Notes: a model not told the origin generated them from the letters alone. A stretch of 19,386 bases of DNA from JARRQB01 sp965368585 (GCA_965368585.1 CBDUNM010000103.1:1-19386); one strand, 5' to 3'; shown: positions 1-8,001, numbered from the stretch's first letter. A program made the numbers and translations.

Positions 1-568
1 GACTCACCTCAGCGGTGGCGCCGTTCCTTTGGACACGTTATCTGGGAGGGCACCGCCGGCGCATTGGTCGACACACAAGAAGCGGTGCGCCCCGAGAAAG
101 TGTGATCGTATTCCCGAGATACTGTGTCCACGCTTCCTAAAGATGTGAACGCACCCGCGACATACATTCACTAGTACCCCAGAAGTGTGTCTATGGCTCT
201 GCATTTGACCAAAGGCGCCAGCATCTGATGATGCACTAGAACTAGTTGGAGTCACACGATCACTCCACCTGTTGTCACTCATTTCGGCAATTGAGAGTCC
301 ACAAGTCGGTGTGAGATCAACTGGTCATACACAAGACTACGACACACACTACTAATTAATACCGCAGCCACGAGAGTGGCCTGAGACAACTCCAGCGGAC
401 CCCAAGACCCTAGGAAGCAACGTTTTGGAAACTGACTAAACGCGTTTTCGCACGTTTTGGCCTGTTCGTCCGTTTATATAGATATGAGCCCGCGAATTTC
501 ACACAGGGACCTATACCAGCGACCTAAATGACCAAAAACTCCAATCTAATGACAATTGGGCGCTTCCA
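1..568. other. Stretch without a supported gene
   Basis: No convincing coding region is seen here. The only long minus-strand frame (4-282) has no Shine-Dalgarno and an unremarkable composition. The stretch has small inverted repeats: GCATC/GATGC at 221-234, GGAGT/ACTCC at 248-266, and a stronger CAGCCAC-GAGA-GTGGCCTG hairpin at 365-383. Around 421-480 the motif CGTTTT recurs three times, followed by an AT-rich TTTATATAGATATG stretch that could serve as a promoter for the downstream small ORF. Confidence 0.4.
365..383. other. Stem-loop with GAGA tetraloop
   Basis: CAGCCAC and GTGGCCTG pair as a 7-bp stem with one bulged C, closed by a GAGA loop, which fits the GNRA class on the plus strand. 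No T-run follows, so it is not a classical intrinsic terminator. It may be structure in an untranslated RNA or chance. Confidence 0.3.
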
Positions 569-808
569 ATGCTCCGCATGGTATTGATCGGTGCCTCGCT
601 GGAACTATTCATCGCCGCCGCAGCGACGATATTGTTTAATTCGCGGCTCATTCCAGACGTCTATCAGCCAATAGTCGACTACTTCGTCTATGGTGGAATC
701 GTCGCCGCAGTGTTGACCGGGATTTGTTCACTTCTGTACCTGTGGATTCGTCCCGGTCTGATTGAGGGCCAGGATACGTGGTTAAGTGTCACACGATCCC
801 GCTCCTGA
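569..808 (+). CDS. Small two-helix membrane protein, unknown
   Basis: A 79-residue protein with two clear hydrophobic segments, about residues 5-24 (LIGASLELFIAAAATILF) and 38-62 (YFVYGGIVAAVLTGICSLLYLW). The second is followed by a short polar tail, so it should sit in the inner membrane. The family is not recognised. The frame is open back to 488, and the upstream residues (NDNWALP) also look protein-like, but there is no ATG, GTG or TTG there. The start may therefore be 569, 578, or a non-standard codon. The last eight residues look less natural than the rest, so a C-terminal truncation is possible. No Shine-Dalgarno is obvious. It runs towards the end of the ankyrin operon. Confidence 0.5.
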   Translation: MLRMVLIGASLELFIAAAATILFNSRLIPDVYQPIVDYFVYGGIVAAVLTGICSLLYLWIRPGLIEGQDTWLSVTRSRS

Positions 809-916
809 CTCCCCAACTATTCTACATTTCTTGGCGCCCTACACGGCCACCGGCGGCGTTTATCGTTCTCCTCATCGATTCCATCATGATAGCCGTGTGG
901 CGGCGTAGGTCGATCC

Positions 917-942
917 AAAAAAAGAACAATTACCGAATTTGT
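917..942 (-). terminator. Possible terminator after ankyrin gene
   Basis: Read on the minus strand, a short AT-rich hairpin (ACAAATT / AATTGT with one bulge) is followed by TTCTTTTTTT, about 20 bases beyond the ankyrin gene's stop codon. A second small inverted repeat, AAAGCG/CGCTTT at 952-969, overlaps the stop. The T-run is convincing; the stem is weak. It would end the four-gene minus-strand operon. Confidence 0.4.
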
Positions 943-959
943 AACAGATCAAAAGCGTA

Positions 960-2369
960 TCAGCGCTTTAGTAACTGCGCAGCAGTGTTGTTCTCGTAAT
1001 AGACTGCCTCCTCATAGGGTGTCCGGCCAGCATCATTTTTTGCAATCGTGTCTGACCCTGCTTCCAGCAGCAGAAGAACGGCAAGCGCGTATCGCCTCTC
1101 CTTTTCTTTTCGTTCCTCTTCGGTTTCGGATGTTCTGAAGAGCCAACTAGTAAGGACTGAGCCTTTGGCTGCCATGTGTAGTGCCGTCAATCCGTCTCGA
1201 CCCTGCAAATTCGGATCAGCACCCCAGTCGAGCAACAGCGCCACAATGTCTTCCTGTCCCCACTCCGCCGCCACAATCAGGGGTGTATCGTGATCCGGTT
1301 CTTGCCGGTCGACGAAAGCAGATCCTTCGAGCAGGCGAACCGCTTCATCTTTGCGACCTCCAGATGCAGCAACGTGCAGCGGCGCCCAGCCTCGATCATC
1401 AAAAGCATTTATTTGCATCTTGTGGTCTATTGCGAAATCAACGGCGCGCACTCCACCATGTCGTACGGCAATATGGGCAAACGTTTCACCATGCTCGCCG
1501 CGCCATTCACCGAGCCATGTCAGATATTCGTCAGGCAGGCCTTCGGTTGTCGCGCCATGTTTTATCAATGCGGCCACATTCTCGACCTTTCCAGCTTGAA
1601 AGGCGCGCGACAAAGGGACGGCGTCATCATCAGCTTCCGCATTAGGGTCCGCGCCAAATTCGATCAGTAAACCAATGAACTGAAACGTCCCGATAGCTGC
1701 CGCGAGGTCAAGGACGTGCACTCCGCGGCTGTCCTTAGCAACCGCATTAGCGCCCTGTTCGAGGAGTATTCTTGCGGCATCGATGTGTCCTTCCTGAACA
1801 CAAACAAACAATGGTGTGAATTCGTACGATTCTGAGAAGGCTCTGGAATCCGTTTTCGCGCCGTTCGCGATCAGCAGTTTAGTAATCTCAGCGTTGACCA
1901 GGCGTCCACGCTTCGTGCCCTTATACGGATACGTCCCCCCCGCCCTTTTCGAAACAGCTAAATGCAGGGGCGTGCCGCCGAATCGGTTTTGTGCGTTAAC
2001 GTCAACATCGCGCGCAAACAAGTCGATGATGACATCGTCACGCTCATGATAGACAGCCCAGTGCAGGGCAGTGTTACCTCCGGAATCTTTGGCTTTGGGG
2101 TCCGCACCCAGGCTCAGAAGTCGATGATACATGTCCGGATTTTCCATGCGTATGGCTATGTGCAGGGCAAGCTGCCCTTCGCTATCGTATCCGTTGATAT
2201 CGGCGCCTTCCTGCAAGGCCTCATCGATCCACTCCGGGAATCCACTAACAACACCCAAAACAAGGCGGTCTTGTGCTTCGAAACCGGCTTGTAACTGTGG
2301 CGCCAGTATTATCGAAACCAGACCCACCAGGACTGCCTTCATCAATATCCAAGTTCGATGTTTACTCAT
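960..2369 (-). CDS. Exported ankyrin-repeat protein
   Basis: A 469-residue protein. Residues 1-28 form a signal peptide (basic start, hydrophobic core, cleavage expected after QLQA). The rest is about ten ankyrin repeats, with recognisable units such as GNTALHWAV, GGTPLHLAV, GWAPLHVAAS and GLTALHMAAK, each followed by LL-x-x-GAD/NxxD turns. Repeats around residues 150-175 and 405-430 carry insertions, the latter a charged Glu/Lys/Arg stretch. The start is supported by TTAGGAG six bases upstream of the ATG. It is the last gene of the minus-strand operon, 47 bases after the unknown gene's stop. Ankyrin arrays bind proteins, so a periplasmic binding or inhibitor role is inferred; the partner is unknown. 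Confidence is high for the family and low for the role. Confidence 0.9.
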   Translation of the reverse strand: MSKHRTWILMKAVLVGLVSIILAPQLQAGFEAQDRLVLGVVSGFPEWIDEALQEGADINGYDSEGQLALHIAIRMENPDMYHRLLSLGADPKAKDSGGNTALHWAVYHERDDVIIDLFARDVDVNAQNRFGGTPLHLAVSKRAGGTYPYKGTKRGRLVNAEITKLLIANGAKTDSRAFSESYEFTPLFVCVQEGHIDAARILLEQGANAVAKDSRGVHVLDLAAAIGTFQFIGLLIEFGADPNAEADDDAVPLSRAFQAGKVENVAALIKHGATTEGLPDEYLTWLGEWRGEHGETFAHIAVRHGGVRAVDFAIDHKMQINAFDDRGWAPLHVAASGGRKDEAVRLLEGSAFVDRQEPDHDTPLIVAAEWGQEDIVALLLDWGADPNLQGRDGLTALHMAAKGSVLTSWLFRTSETEEERKEKERRYALAVLLLLEAGSDTIAKNDAGRTPYEEAVYYENNTAAQLLKR

Positions 2370-2416
2370 GTGCGACTCCTAACTTACTTGGGAAGCTTGA
2401 TGGGATTCACGACCAC

Positions 2417-3190
2417 CTACTTATCTTGATCTATGCGCATAGGAAGGTTTTTACGCGCAATCGCTCGATCGGCTACGCTAGCCTTATCAATTTCGTCCGT
2501 TCTTGCAGAGCTCGTTATTGCCTGCGAATCCTGGATAGATTCCAGAGCCGAAGTTCTTTTGATTTTCGGAGGTGGCGGAACCCATGCACGCAGGTATTCG
2601 CCAACATCTTTGTAGAAGACTGGAACCTCACTGCTCGCGTACTCAACGAAGGTCCTAACTCCACTGAACTTTCCAGCCAAGTCTATAACGCGTATGACTT
2701 CGAGTGATTGGGGAACCTCCTTAACGCCGTCGTGAACTAAGGTCGCAGGATCGTCGCGGACACCGCTAATCGTCGCCGAGGTATCCGAGACCCGTCTGGG
2801 CCATACGGCACGCAGAAGCAAATCTCCTCTCTCAACGTTCTTGAGTTGTCGAAGAAGCCAGTTAATTGGGGCAGTCACCCTCTTCTTGTTCGATGGCGCA
2901 TTGAGCTTCATGGACAGGTTAAGTGTCCGGCGTTTGAGGTCTGCCGTAATCGCAAAAGGAAAGGGCGCAATTTCTATTACGCCCTTGTATACATTATGCG
3001 CATCAATTCCCTGAGTTCTGCCACTCAATTTACCGGAGTATTGAAACATCTTGTTTACTTCGCGCTTTTGATCTACACCTTCGCTATGCGTGCGATCGGC
3101 AATACCGCGAGCAAGCCGATTTACGGTGACAACAGTTTCGACATCATAACTGGCATCCTGGCTCTGTTGGGTCGTCCACCTCGTATGCAA
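2417..3190 (-). CDS. Uncharacterised operon protein with uncertain start
   Basis: Up to 257 residues, no signal peptide or membrane segment seen, family not named. Landmarks are a central block (ITADLKRRTLNLSMKL, then INWLLRQLKNVERGDLLLRAVWPRR), a hydrophobic/aromatic region (FVEYASSEVPVFYKDVGEYL), the proline run WVPPPPK, and a disordered tail. The WLLRQLK...WPRR pattern looks like a conserved core rather than a shadow frame. The furthest start is a TTG at 3190 that overlaps the previous gene's last 47 bases with no Shine-Dalgarno. The first in-frame ATG is at 3049, also without a good ribosome site. The protein-like residues between them favour an upstream start, perhaps by coupled reinitiation. 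Its place between exported proteins suggests a shared function. Confidence 0.75.
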   Translation of the reverse strand: MHTRWTTQQSQDASYDVETVVTVNRLARGIADRTHSEGVDQKREVNKMFQYSGKLSGRTQGIDAHNVYKGVIEIAPFPFAITADLKRRTLNLSMKLNAPSNKKRVTAPINWLLRQLKNVERGDLLLRAVWPRRVSDTSATISGVRDDPATLVHDGVKEVPQSLEVIRVIDLAGKFSGVRTFVEYASSEVPVFYKDVGEYLRAWVPPPPKIKRTSALESIQDSQAITSSARTDEIDKASVADRAIARKNLPMRIDQDK

Positions 3191-4721
3191 TGCCGTTATG
3201 ACACACCTGCTTCATGCAGTCGTTCGGCGATTCCTGAGGCGGTATCTCTTGCCTGTTCATCAACTCGGCGGGAACGTCTGCGACAATTCCGCCATTGCAT
3301 ACCTGACGCAGGCAGTCGTCCGGTGCGACCTGCGGCGGAGTTTCCTGCTCGCCCATCAGCTCCGATGGAACGTCGGCAATCTTGCCTGCGTGGCAGACTT
3401 GCCACAGGCAGTCATCCGGTGATTCTTGCGGCGGGTCCCTGCCGTCGCAGCCGAGTTTCATGGTCCAGACTATCACCGCGAGGGCGCCATCCGATGCATA
3501 CATCTCCATTAGCTGATCCTCGGCACTTATCGCGAAGCTCAGTGGTCGTTCGTCTGGTGCAGCGTCCGATGTAAAGTTCGGAAACAGCGGCTGCGCGCTT
3601 AGGGTTACCGAATCCTCGTCCCATTCCGCAACAGTCGGCGTCTCCTCGTTCGGTCCCGGCATCTCTGCGAAACCAGCCGAGTATGCAACCAGGTTCATAG
3701 TCATCGATACGCCACTCATCGTCCCGGTAAGTTCGACGCGACCTCTGCTCTCTACGTAAATAGGACAGTCGATGTCTTGCAGGACTAGCCGATAATCGCC
3801 CTCGCCGGATATCGCTCCGTCTCGCGCAACCAGGAACCGGGTCTCAGGCAGCGTTTCCTCGAAATGGCAAAAACCGGCAAGTTGCATGACGACGTGCGCC
3901 TGCACGGTACCGCTTCTGGCACAACTCCGCGTCTGGTTCTCGATCGCTTCGAGCTGCGCCGGATCTAACGTTCCGATTTGTTGTATAAGGGCGGCCATCT
4001 GCAGTAAGCGGCCGGTATTGTCGGGGCAGATTGCGTCTTCCGGTGTAGCCTCCAGCTCAGCCCGGATGTCCTTTTCCAGCGCCTCTCTCGCTTCCTCGAG
4101 GATCTCTTCGGCAAGCTCTTCAAGGCCCAGCTGCTGAGCTTGCTCAGCCGTCTCGATGGCGGCGCCAAGCTCGTCGAACGAAGCGGTTTCACCACCGATG
4201 GCGGGCGCGTCGACGCTCTCTGTAAACTCCGTCACCTCCAGCTTGGCGAATATCACCGAACTGGCGTGCGGCAGATCTGCGCTGAGCTGGTTACCTTCAA
4301 TGGCCTGGTTGGGCAGCAACCGCAGACGGTCGTCATCCGAAACGTAGTAGGCGCGTGTTTCTGGCGCCAAGGGCTCGGTGGGCGTGAAAGCTATTCGCGC
4401 CGGGCGCCGCAGGTCAAAGCCATCCCCGGACAGGCGGATTCGGATCAGGACGTGCGCGGGCTCGATTCCCGCGACAGTGGACTCGTCCAGTTCTACGGAA
4501 ACGTTGCCTCCCGTCGCGGCAGACCCCGGGTACAGGGCAATACCGACAGTTGCCTCAGGATCCGGTTGCTGAACACCGATAACAGCAATACTCTCTGCGT
4601 CGACCGTCGCGTTGGAGATTGTCAGGTATTCGTCGTCGTACTCGGCAGCGGCGATCAGGCACGGCAGGAGCGTGCTCAGCAGGCACGCTACGATTCCGGA
4701 ACGGTGACGAGATACCGACAT
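3144..4721 (-). CDS. Exported protein with C-terminal Cys-repeat tail
   Basis: A 525-residue protein. Residues 1-26 form a Sec signal peptide (cleavage expected after IAAA, before EYDDEY). Residues 30-165 look beta-rich and Ig-like, 180-225 are an acidic Glu/Ala-rich helix likely to form a coiled coil, and 230-425 form a second folded region with five of the cysteines. The end, 430-525, is three head-to-tail 32-residue units, each with C-x4-C spacing (DDCLWQVC, DDCLRQVC, NDCMKQVC) and a leading PPQ. No family is recognised. The start ATG lies four bases after the preceding gene's stop, so translation is probably coupled. It is GC-richer than its neighbours. An extracytoplasmic role is inferred from the signal and the cysteines. 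Confidence 0.85.
   Translation of the reverse strand: MSVSRHRSGIVACLLSTLLPCLIAAAEYDDEYLTISNATVDAESIAVIGVQQPDPEATVGIALYPGSAATGGNVSVELDESTVAGIEPAHVLIRIRLSGDGFDLRRPARIAFTPTEPLAPETRAYYVSDDDRLRLLPNQAIEGNQLSADLPHASSVIFAKLEVTEFTESVDAPAIGGETASFDELGAAIETAEQAQQLGLEELAEEILEEAREALEKDIRAELEATPEDAICPDNTGRLLQMAALIQQIGTLDPAQLEAIENQTRSCARSGTVQAHVVMQLAGFCHFEETLPETRFLVARDGAISGEGDYRLVLQDIDCPIYVESRGRVELTGTMSGVSMTMNLVAYSAGFAEMPGPNEETPTVAEWDEDSVTLSAQPLFPNFTSDAAPDERPLSFAISAEDQLMEMYASDGALAVIVWTMKLGCDGRDPPQESPDDCLWQVCHAGKIADVPSELMGEQETPPQVAPDDCLRQVCNGGIVADVPAELMNRQEIPPQESPNDCMKQVCHNGIAYEVDDPTEPGCQL
3147..3434 (-). repeat. Three 96-bp tandem units in coding sequence
   Basis: Three consecutive units of exactly 96 bases (32 codons) encode the C-terminus of the exported protein, at residues 430-461, 462-493 and 494-525. 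Each starts PPQ and carries a Cys-x4-Cys pair. The first two share ADVP-[SA]-ELM; the third diverges at its end (DDPTEPGCQL). Nucleotide identity has decayed, so this is an old repeat, not a recent slippage array. Confidence 0.85.
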
Positions 4722-4725
4722 GCCG

Positions 4726-5964
4726 TTACTCTGGTTCGAGCGCCACCTTAATCGGGCGATAAACGATTTCTGTGCATCCTATCCGGTCATTGTCATCGCC
4801 CGACGTATCGGTTCGACAAATTGCGTAGTCCAGTAGCCCGCTGCTCGATCCGAACCCTGAATCCCGCCCATACTTCATCGGCGTGTGATAATCGGCCGGG
4901 GCCTTGCCCCGTATTATCCCGGTCGTGGGGCGAACGCTGACGATCCGGCAGCCTGGGCTGTCAAAAGCGGTCAGAAAAATGTTCCTCTGACCGGTTTCTC
5001 CATTGACGCGCATCGCACTCCCCTTTTTCTTCTGGATCTCGACCATTTCGAGGCTTGTACGAATACTGAGCTCCTGGGTTCGCGCGGGTGTTTGCAGGCC
5101 CTCAAGCTCCGCGATCTCGACAGTGCTGTCCAGAGAAATGTCGACGCGATGGCCGCCCATGTCCTTATGCGCTTTGTTACTCGTACGGAGCGGGAATATG
5201 GCGCTGGATCTTGGTGTCACTATTATGTCATCGCACCGAGGCTTGCCCGATGCGAGCCAGTCTTCCTCAATAGGACGATAGGTAACTTCAATTGGCTGAA
5301 ACCTGATCTCTTTGCAGCCAACTTTGCCCTCGTCGTCGCCACGAGTGTCCTGACGGCAGTTTGCGCTGCTTATTAGTCCGACACCATTCAATTTCTCCCA
5401 ATCGTGGCTATCATTGAAATGGTCTTCGATTCGGCCGCTGCTCGGAGTGACTGAATGAATCACGCAACCCTCTCTGTGCACAATTGAGTCAATAGCGAAG
5501 TTTCGTTTGTATTTCGTGTTAGAAACACGGCTAAAAATCAACCTCGTCTTCCCGCCTGGATGCTCAGAAATTGTCACGAAGCCGGTGAGCCAAATACGAC
5601 CGGCTGTATGCGAGACCGCAGCACTGATTTCGAGATCAGGCTTGCCGCCCAATTCGGTGTCGTCGTCGATTATCAGCAGCGGATAAATATCTAGCGGCGA
5701 GAATTTGACCGTCTCGGTCCCCGAGCAATCCGGCGCCTGTACCTTTCCGGCTTTCGGCACCCGGTCAGGTGGTCTGATCTGCCTTAGCGGTGTGGACTTT
5801 GACGGCAGTTTCGGCTCGGCTTTAGCCGGTTCCGGCTCGGTCTTTTTAGCCTCGTCTGTGCGCGTTTGTGACAAGGAAATGCCCGGGTATCCGGCAAGAA
5901 GCAAGGCGCCCAAGAACAATACGAACACGCCTGCGAGTACGGAAAACTGGAATCGTTTTCGCAT
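4726..5964 (-). CDS. Exported protein with duplicated Cys/Asp domain
   Basis: A 412-residue protein, first gene of the operon. Residues 1-33 form a signal peptide or N-terminal anchor (LAGVFVLFLGALLLAGY, then SLS-QT). Residues 34-75 are a Lys/Glu/Pro-rich linker. Two copies of one domain follow, about 87-233 and 248-412. Each copy has G-C-x-I-x-SV-x-P-[ST]-[ST]-G (166-177, 338-349) and later C-R-x-D-T-x-G-DD-x4-GC-x-EI (203-220, 383-400). So three cysteines and an acidic cluster repeat in register, suggesting a disulphide plus metal or ligand site. The start is well supported by GGGAGG seven bases upstream. Family not recognised; an envelope role is inferred. It diverges from the lipoprotein gene at 6390. 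Confidence 0.85.
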   Translation of the reverse strand: MRKRFQFSVLAGVFVLFLGALLLAGYPGISLSQTRTDEAKKTEPEPAKAEPKLPSKSTPLRQIRPPDRVPKAGKVQAPDCSGTETVKFSPLDIYPLLIIDDDTELGGKPDLEISAAVSHTAGRIWLTGFVTISEHPGGKTRLIFSRVSNTKYKRNFAIDSIVHREGCVIHSVTPSSGRIEDHFNDSHDWEKLNGVGLISSANCRQDTRGDDEGKVGCKEIRFQPIEVTYRPIEEDWLASGKPRCDDIIVTPRSSAIFPLRTSNKAHKDMGGHRVDISLDSTVEIAELEGLQTPARTQELSIRTSLEMVEIQKKKGSAMRVNGETGQRNIFLTAFDSPGCRIVSVRPTTGIIRGKAPADYHTPMKYGRDSGFGSSSGLLDYAICRTDTSGDDNDRIGCTEIVYRPIKVALEPE

Positions 5965-6389
5965 GATGTTCCCTCCCGCGGTCTTGTTTGATGTTGCGGC
6001 GTCGCCCAGATGCGCGCAATCGTGGCTTGCACCTATCGGGTTTCGTGGGAACCCATTAACGAGCCACGAAGTTTGTAGTACTTATTCGCGTGAGATACAG
6101 CTTCGGCGAAATTCAATTCGTAGTATCGCAGTTGTTTGAGCAAATGCTTGAATGCAGGAATCCGAAACTACGTACATCCCAGAATTGACTCTGTTGGCCC
6201 ACATGCAACTATTTGCACGTTGATAAGGGCAATTCTGGAAAATGCCAGAGACGTAAAGCCACGGGTCCTCGCCTCCTCCGAGAAGCCATGCCTGACACTC
6301 CGAAGGACCCCGAGATCACCGGGTTGTTGCTGGTAGGCCTGAAATATCCTCACGTTACTTCTGTCAACATCAAGACAAGGAGCTATCTC
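5965..6389. promoter_or_regulatory. Divergent intergenic region with inverted repeats
   Basis: A 425-bp region between the minus-strand operon and the plus-strand lipoproteins should contain both promoters. It holds two inverted repeats: TTCGTGG/CCACGAA at 6042-6070 (15-base spacer) and a perfect 9-bp CCAGAATTG/CAATTCTGG at 6179-6238 (42-base spacer). A TTGACT at 6185-6190 is a possible plus-strand -35 element, but no clear -10 follows. The 15-mer at 6123-6137 recurs at 8051-8065. Confidence 0.45.
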
Positions 6390-7409
6390 ATGATCTTGTT
6401 CATGACGGGCCGGACCATAAGAGCAATGGTATTTCTCCCGGTGTTATTTCTTCTGGCGGGGTGCAATACGCTTTATAGCGGTACCGATTACAGTTTCAGC
6501 GACTATGCGGCCAGCGGTAAAAGCAGTCAGGATGGAGTCTGGAAGGACGAGAGAGAAATCATTGGTTATTCGGAACAAACATTAGATCCAGGAGTGTATG
6601 TGGTCGAGTATGTAGGCAAAGCCGGGGAGCCTACTGCGGTCACGAGTCACTGGGCATTCAAAAGAGCAGCGGAATTGGCACTCAGCCACGGTAGCGACGG
6701 ATTCATGGTCGCAGGGATGCAAGCATGGGATTCCACGTATTCGAAAGAGACCACCTATCAATGGATAGGTAACTACCAATACAAGCACGAGAAAACCACG
6801 CACAATTTGCCGTATACAACGCTCGTGGTACTCACGGATGAATTCTATGGACCAGGAAGCGAGACGTCTTTTCTGTTCAGTCCGAGCCGCGTATTGAGTT
6901 GGTACGAGGCCGCAAACCAAAGACATCGACAAAGCAACAAGATGTTTGATGCCCGTGGAACCCTTGAGCGGCACTTCAAATATTTCAATGAAAAAAATGT
7001 TCCAATGATGCAATCTGTAGTGAGCAGTCCGCCTAGAGATGTGTACTGGTGGGAAGCCGGTATGACCGAAGGTCTGTCACGCATATATATCGCGATAGAC
7101 GATTACAACAATACTGTGACGCACATCTGGGTCGACAAACAACACCTGGTCCGTTCTGCTAACGGTGGTCGAAACATCTGGATAGATGTCGAACCGGGCG
7201 AACACCTACTGGAGATAGCAGTCTATACATGGTTCGGGGAGCCAGACGATCCAAGAAAAGCAATCGATGAATCCAAGGTGGTTACTACACGAGAAGGCGA
7301 GATTTATTGGGTACGTTGTCCGTCAAGATTCGGGGTTGCCAAAGGTTCTTTTGTGGCTGATGGGCAAGCGATTCAAGCCGAATTGAACAACCAATACAAA
7401 TGGAAATAG
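6390..7409 (+). CDS. Lipoprotein, CC0125-like plus DUF2846-like domain
   Basis: A 339-residue lipoprotein. AAGGAG at 6377-6382 sits seven bases before this ATG, and the hydrophobic stretch VFLPVLFLLAGC ends in a lipobox with Cys25, so the start is here and not at the longer open frame from 6213. The block WAFKRAAELALSHGSDGFMV (about 88-107) resembles CC0125/CC1285-type lipoproteins, where an RAAEL helix precedes a Gly-Phe turn. The C-terminal hundred residues (RIYIAIDD, PGEHLLEIAVYT, GEIYWVRC) resemble DUF2846-like beta domains. Both assignments are from memory of motifs. Trp/Tyr-rich, outer-membrane anchoring is expected since Asn follows the Cys. It is followed after 55 bases by another lipoprotein gene. 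Confidence 0.8.
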   Translation: MILFMTGRTIRAMVFLPVLFLLAGCNTLYSGTDYSFSDYAASGKSSQDGVWKDEREIIGYSEQTLDPGVYVVEYVGKAGEPTAVTSHWAFKRAAELALSHGSDGFMVAGMQAWDSTYSKETTYQWIGNYQYKHEKTTHNLPYTTLVVLTDEFYGPGSETSFLFSPSRVLSWYEAANQRHRQSNKMFDARGTLERHFKYFNEKNVPMMQSVVSSPPRDVYWWEAGMTEGLSRIYIAIDDYNNTVTHIWVDKQHLVRSANGGRNIWIDVEPGEHLLEIAVYTWFGEPDDPRKAIDESKVVTTREGEIYWVRCPSRFGVAKGSFVADGQAIQAELNNQYKWK

Positions 7410-7464
7410 AGACGACGATGTTGAGGAGTTATTTTCGAAATTTGTAGGACAGGAGTTTCTGCTA

Positions 7465-8001
7465 ATGAGGAGAATAATAATATTTAGCCTAACTCTCTTA
7501 GGTATATCGTTTATATTTGGATGCAGTGCAGCTCAATTAGCAAGTATAGGCGAGGCATTTGATTGTGCTGATCCCCTTTCCATCGATTGCTCGGTCTCGA
7601 GACAAAGAGCGAATGAGGAAAGGCGAAAAGCGGATGAGTTTAGGCGCGACCAAGAACGATATGAACGCGAATACGCAGAGTATTTGGATTGCCTGAGCGG
7701 AAAAGAGGAAGCTAAGCTTTCGGAAGCGGAAGCGGAAGCGGAAGCGGAAGCGGGTGCGGAAGCTGGTATGGAAAAATGGCGGTTAGAGCAAAAATATCTT
7801 GAGGATGGTGTTCTAGACGAGTTAGAGAAAGAATCTCTTGAGGACGACCTTCGAACTCTAGACGGGCTGAAAGCATTTGAGGCAAGGCGAAACGAACGTT
7901 GGGGAGTTGTCACAAACGAGTTAGAGGAAGAGTCTCTTGAGGAGGATGCTAATTGTTATGAGCCCTACAGGCCCATTGAGCCCTATTACTCTTACTACTA
8001 G
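7465..8001 (+). CDS. Small coiled-coil lipoprotein with EA repeat
   Basis: A 178-residue protein. AGGAG at 7451-7455 precedes the ATG, and residues 1-20 end in FIFGC, a plausible lipobox with Cys20. After the Cys the protein is nearly all charged helix (about 43-160), with an (EA)5 run near residue 87 encoded by five perfect GAAGCG units. A second internal repeat, ELE-[KE]-ESLE-[DE]-D, occurs twice 33 residues apart. The C-terminus is Tyr/Pro-rich (EPYRPIEPYYSYY). Family unrecognised. A periplasmic coiled-coil spacer or envelope tether is inferred. The 5' part is notably AT-rich (20 G+C in bases 7441-7500). It probably shares a transcript with the lipoprotein upstream. Confidence 0.75.
   Translation: MRRIIIFSLTLLGISFIFGCSAAQLASIGEAFDCADPLSIDCSVSRQRANEERRKADEFRRDQERYEREYAEYLDCLSGKEEAKLSEAEAEAEAEAGAEAGMEKWRLEQKYLEDGVLDELEKESLEDDLRTLDGLKAFEARRNERWGVVTNELEEESLEEDANCYEPYRPIEPYYSYY
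7723..7752 (+). repeat. Five perfect GAAGCG hexamers
   Basis: A microsatellite of five identical GAAGCG units inside the lipoprotein gene, followed by imperfect units (GGTGCG, GAAGCT). Because the unit is two codons (Glu-Ala), expansion or contraction changes length in frame without switching the gene off. Confidence 0.9.
7817..7943 (+). repeat. Direct repeat of 28 bp, 99 bp apart
   Basis: Bases 7817-7844 and 7916-7943 match at 26 of 28 positions and lie 99 bases (33 codons) apart, encoding the repeated ELExESLE helix segment. The near identity suggests a fairly recent duplication or gene conversion within the lipoprotein gene. Confidence 0.8.

Noticed and set aside
4..282. 92-residue minus-strand frame
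   Set aside because: No Shine-Dalgarno, no domain, and His/Ser/Arg-rich composition without pattern. It could be part of a gene outside the window, but nothing supports it.
778..999. 73-residue plus-strand frame after the small membrane protein
   Set aside because: It starts with GTG inside the preceding gene and ends over the ankyrin gene's 3' end; no pattern supports it.
6136..6336. 66-residue frame before the lipoprotein
   Set aside because: TTG start, no ribosome site, and it covers the inverted repeats of the divergent promoter.
6213..6389. 59-residue N-terminal extension of the lipoprotein
   Set aside because: AAGGAG and a lipobox set the start at 6390; the extension would put the lipobox in mid-protein.
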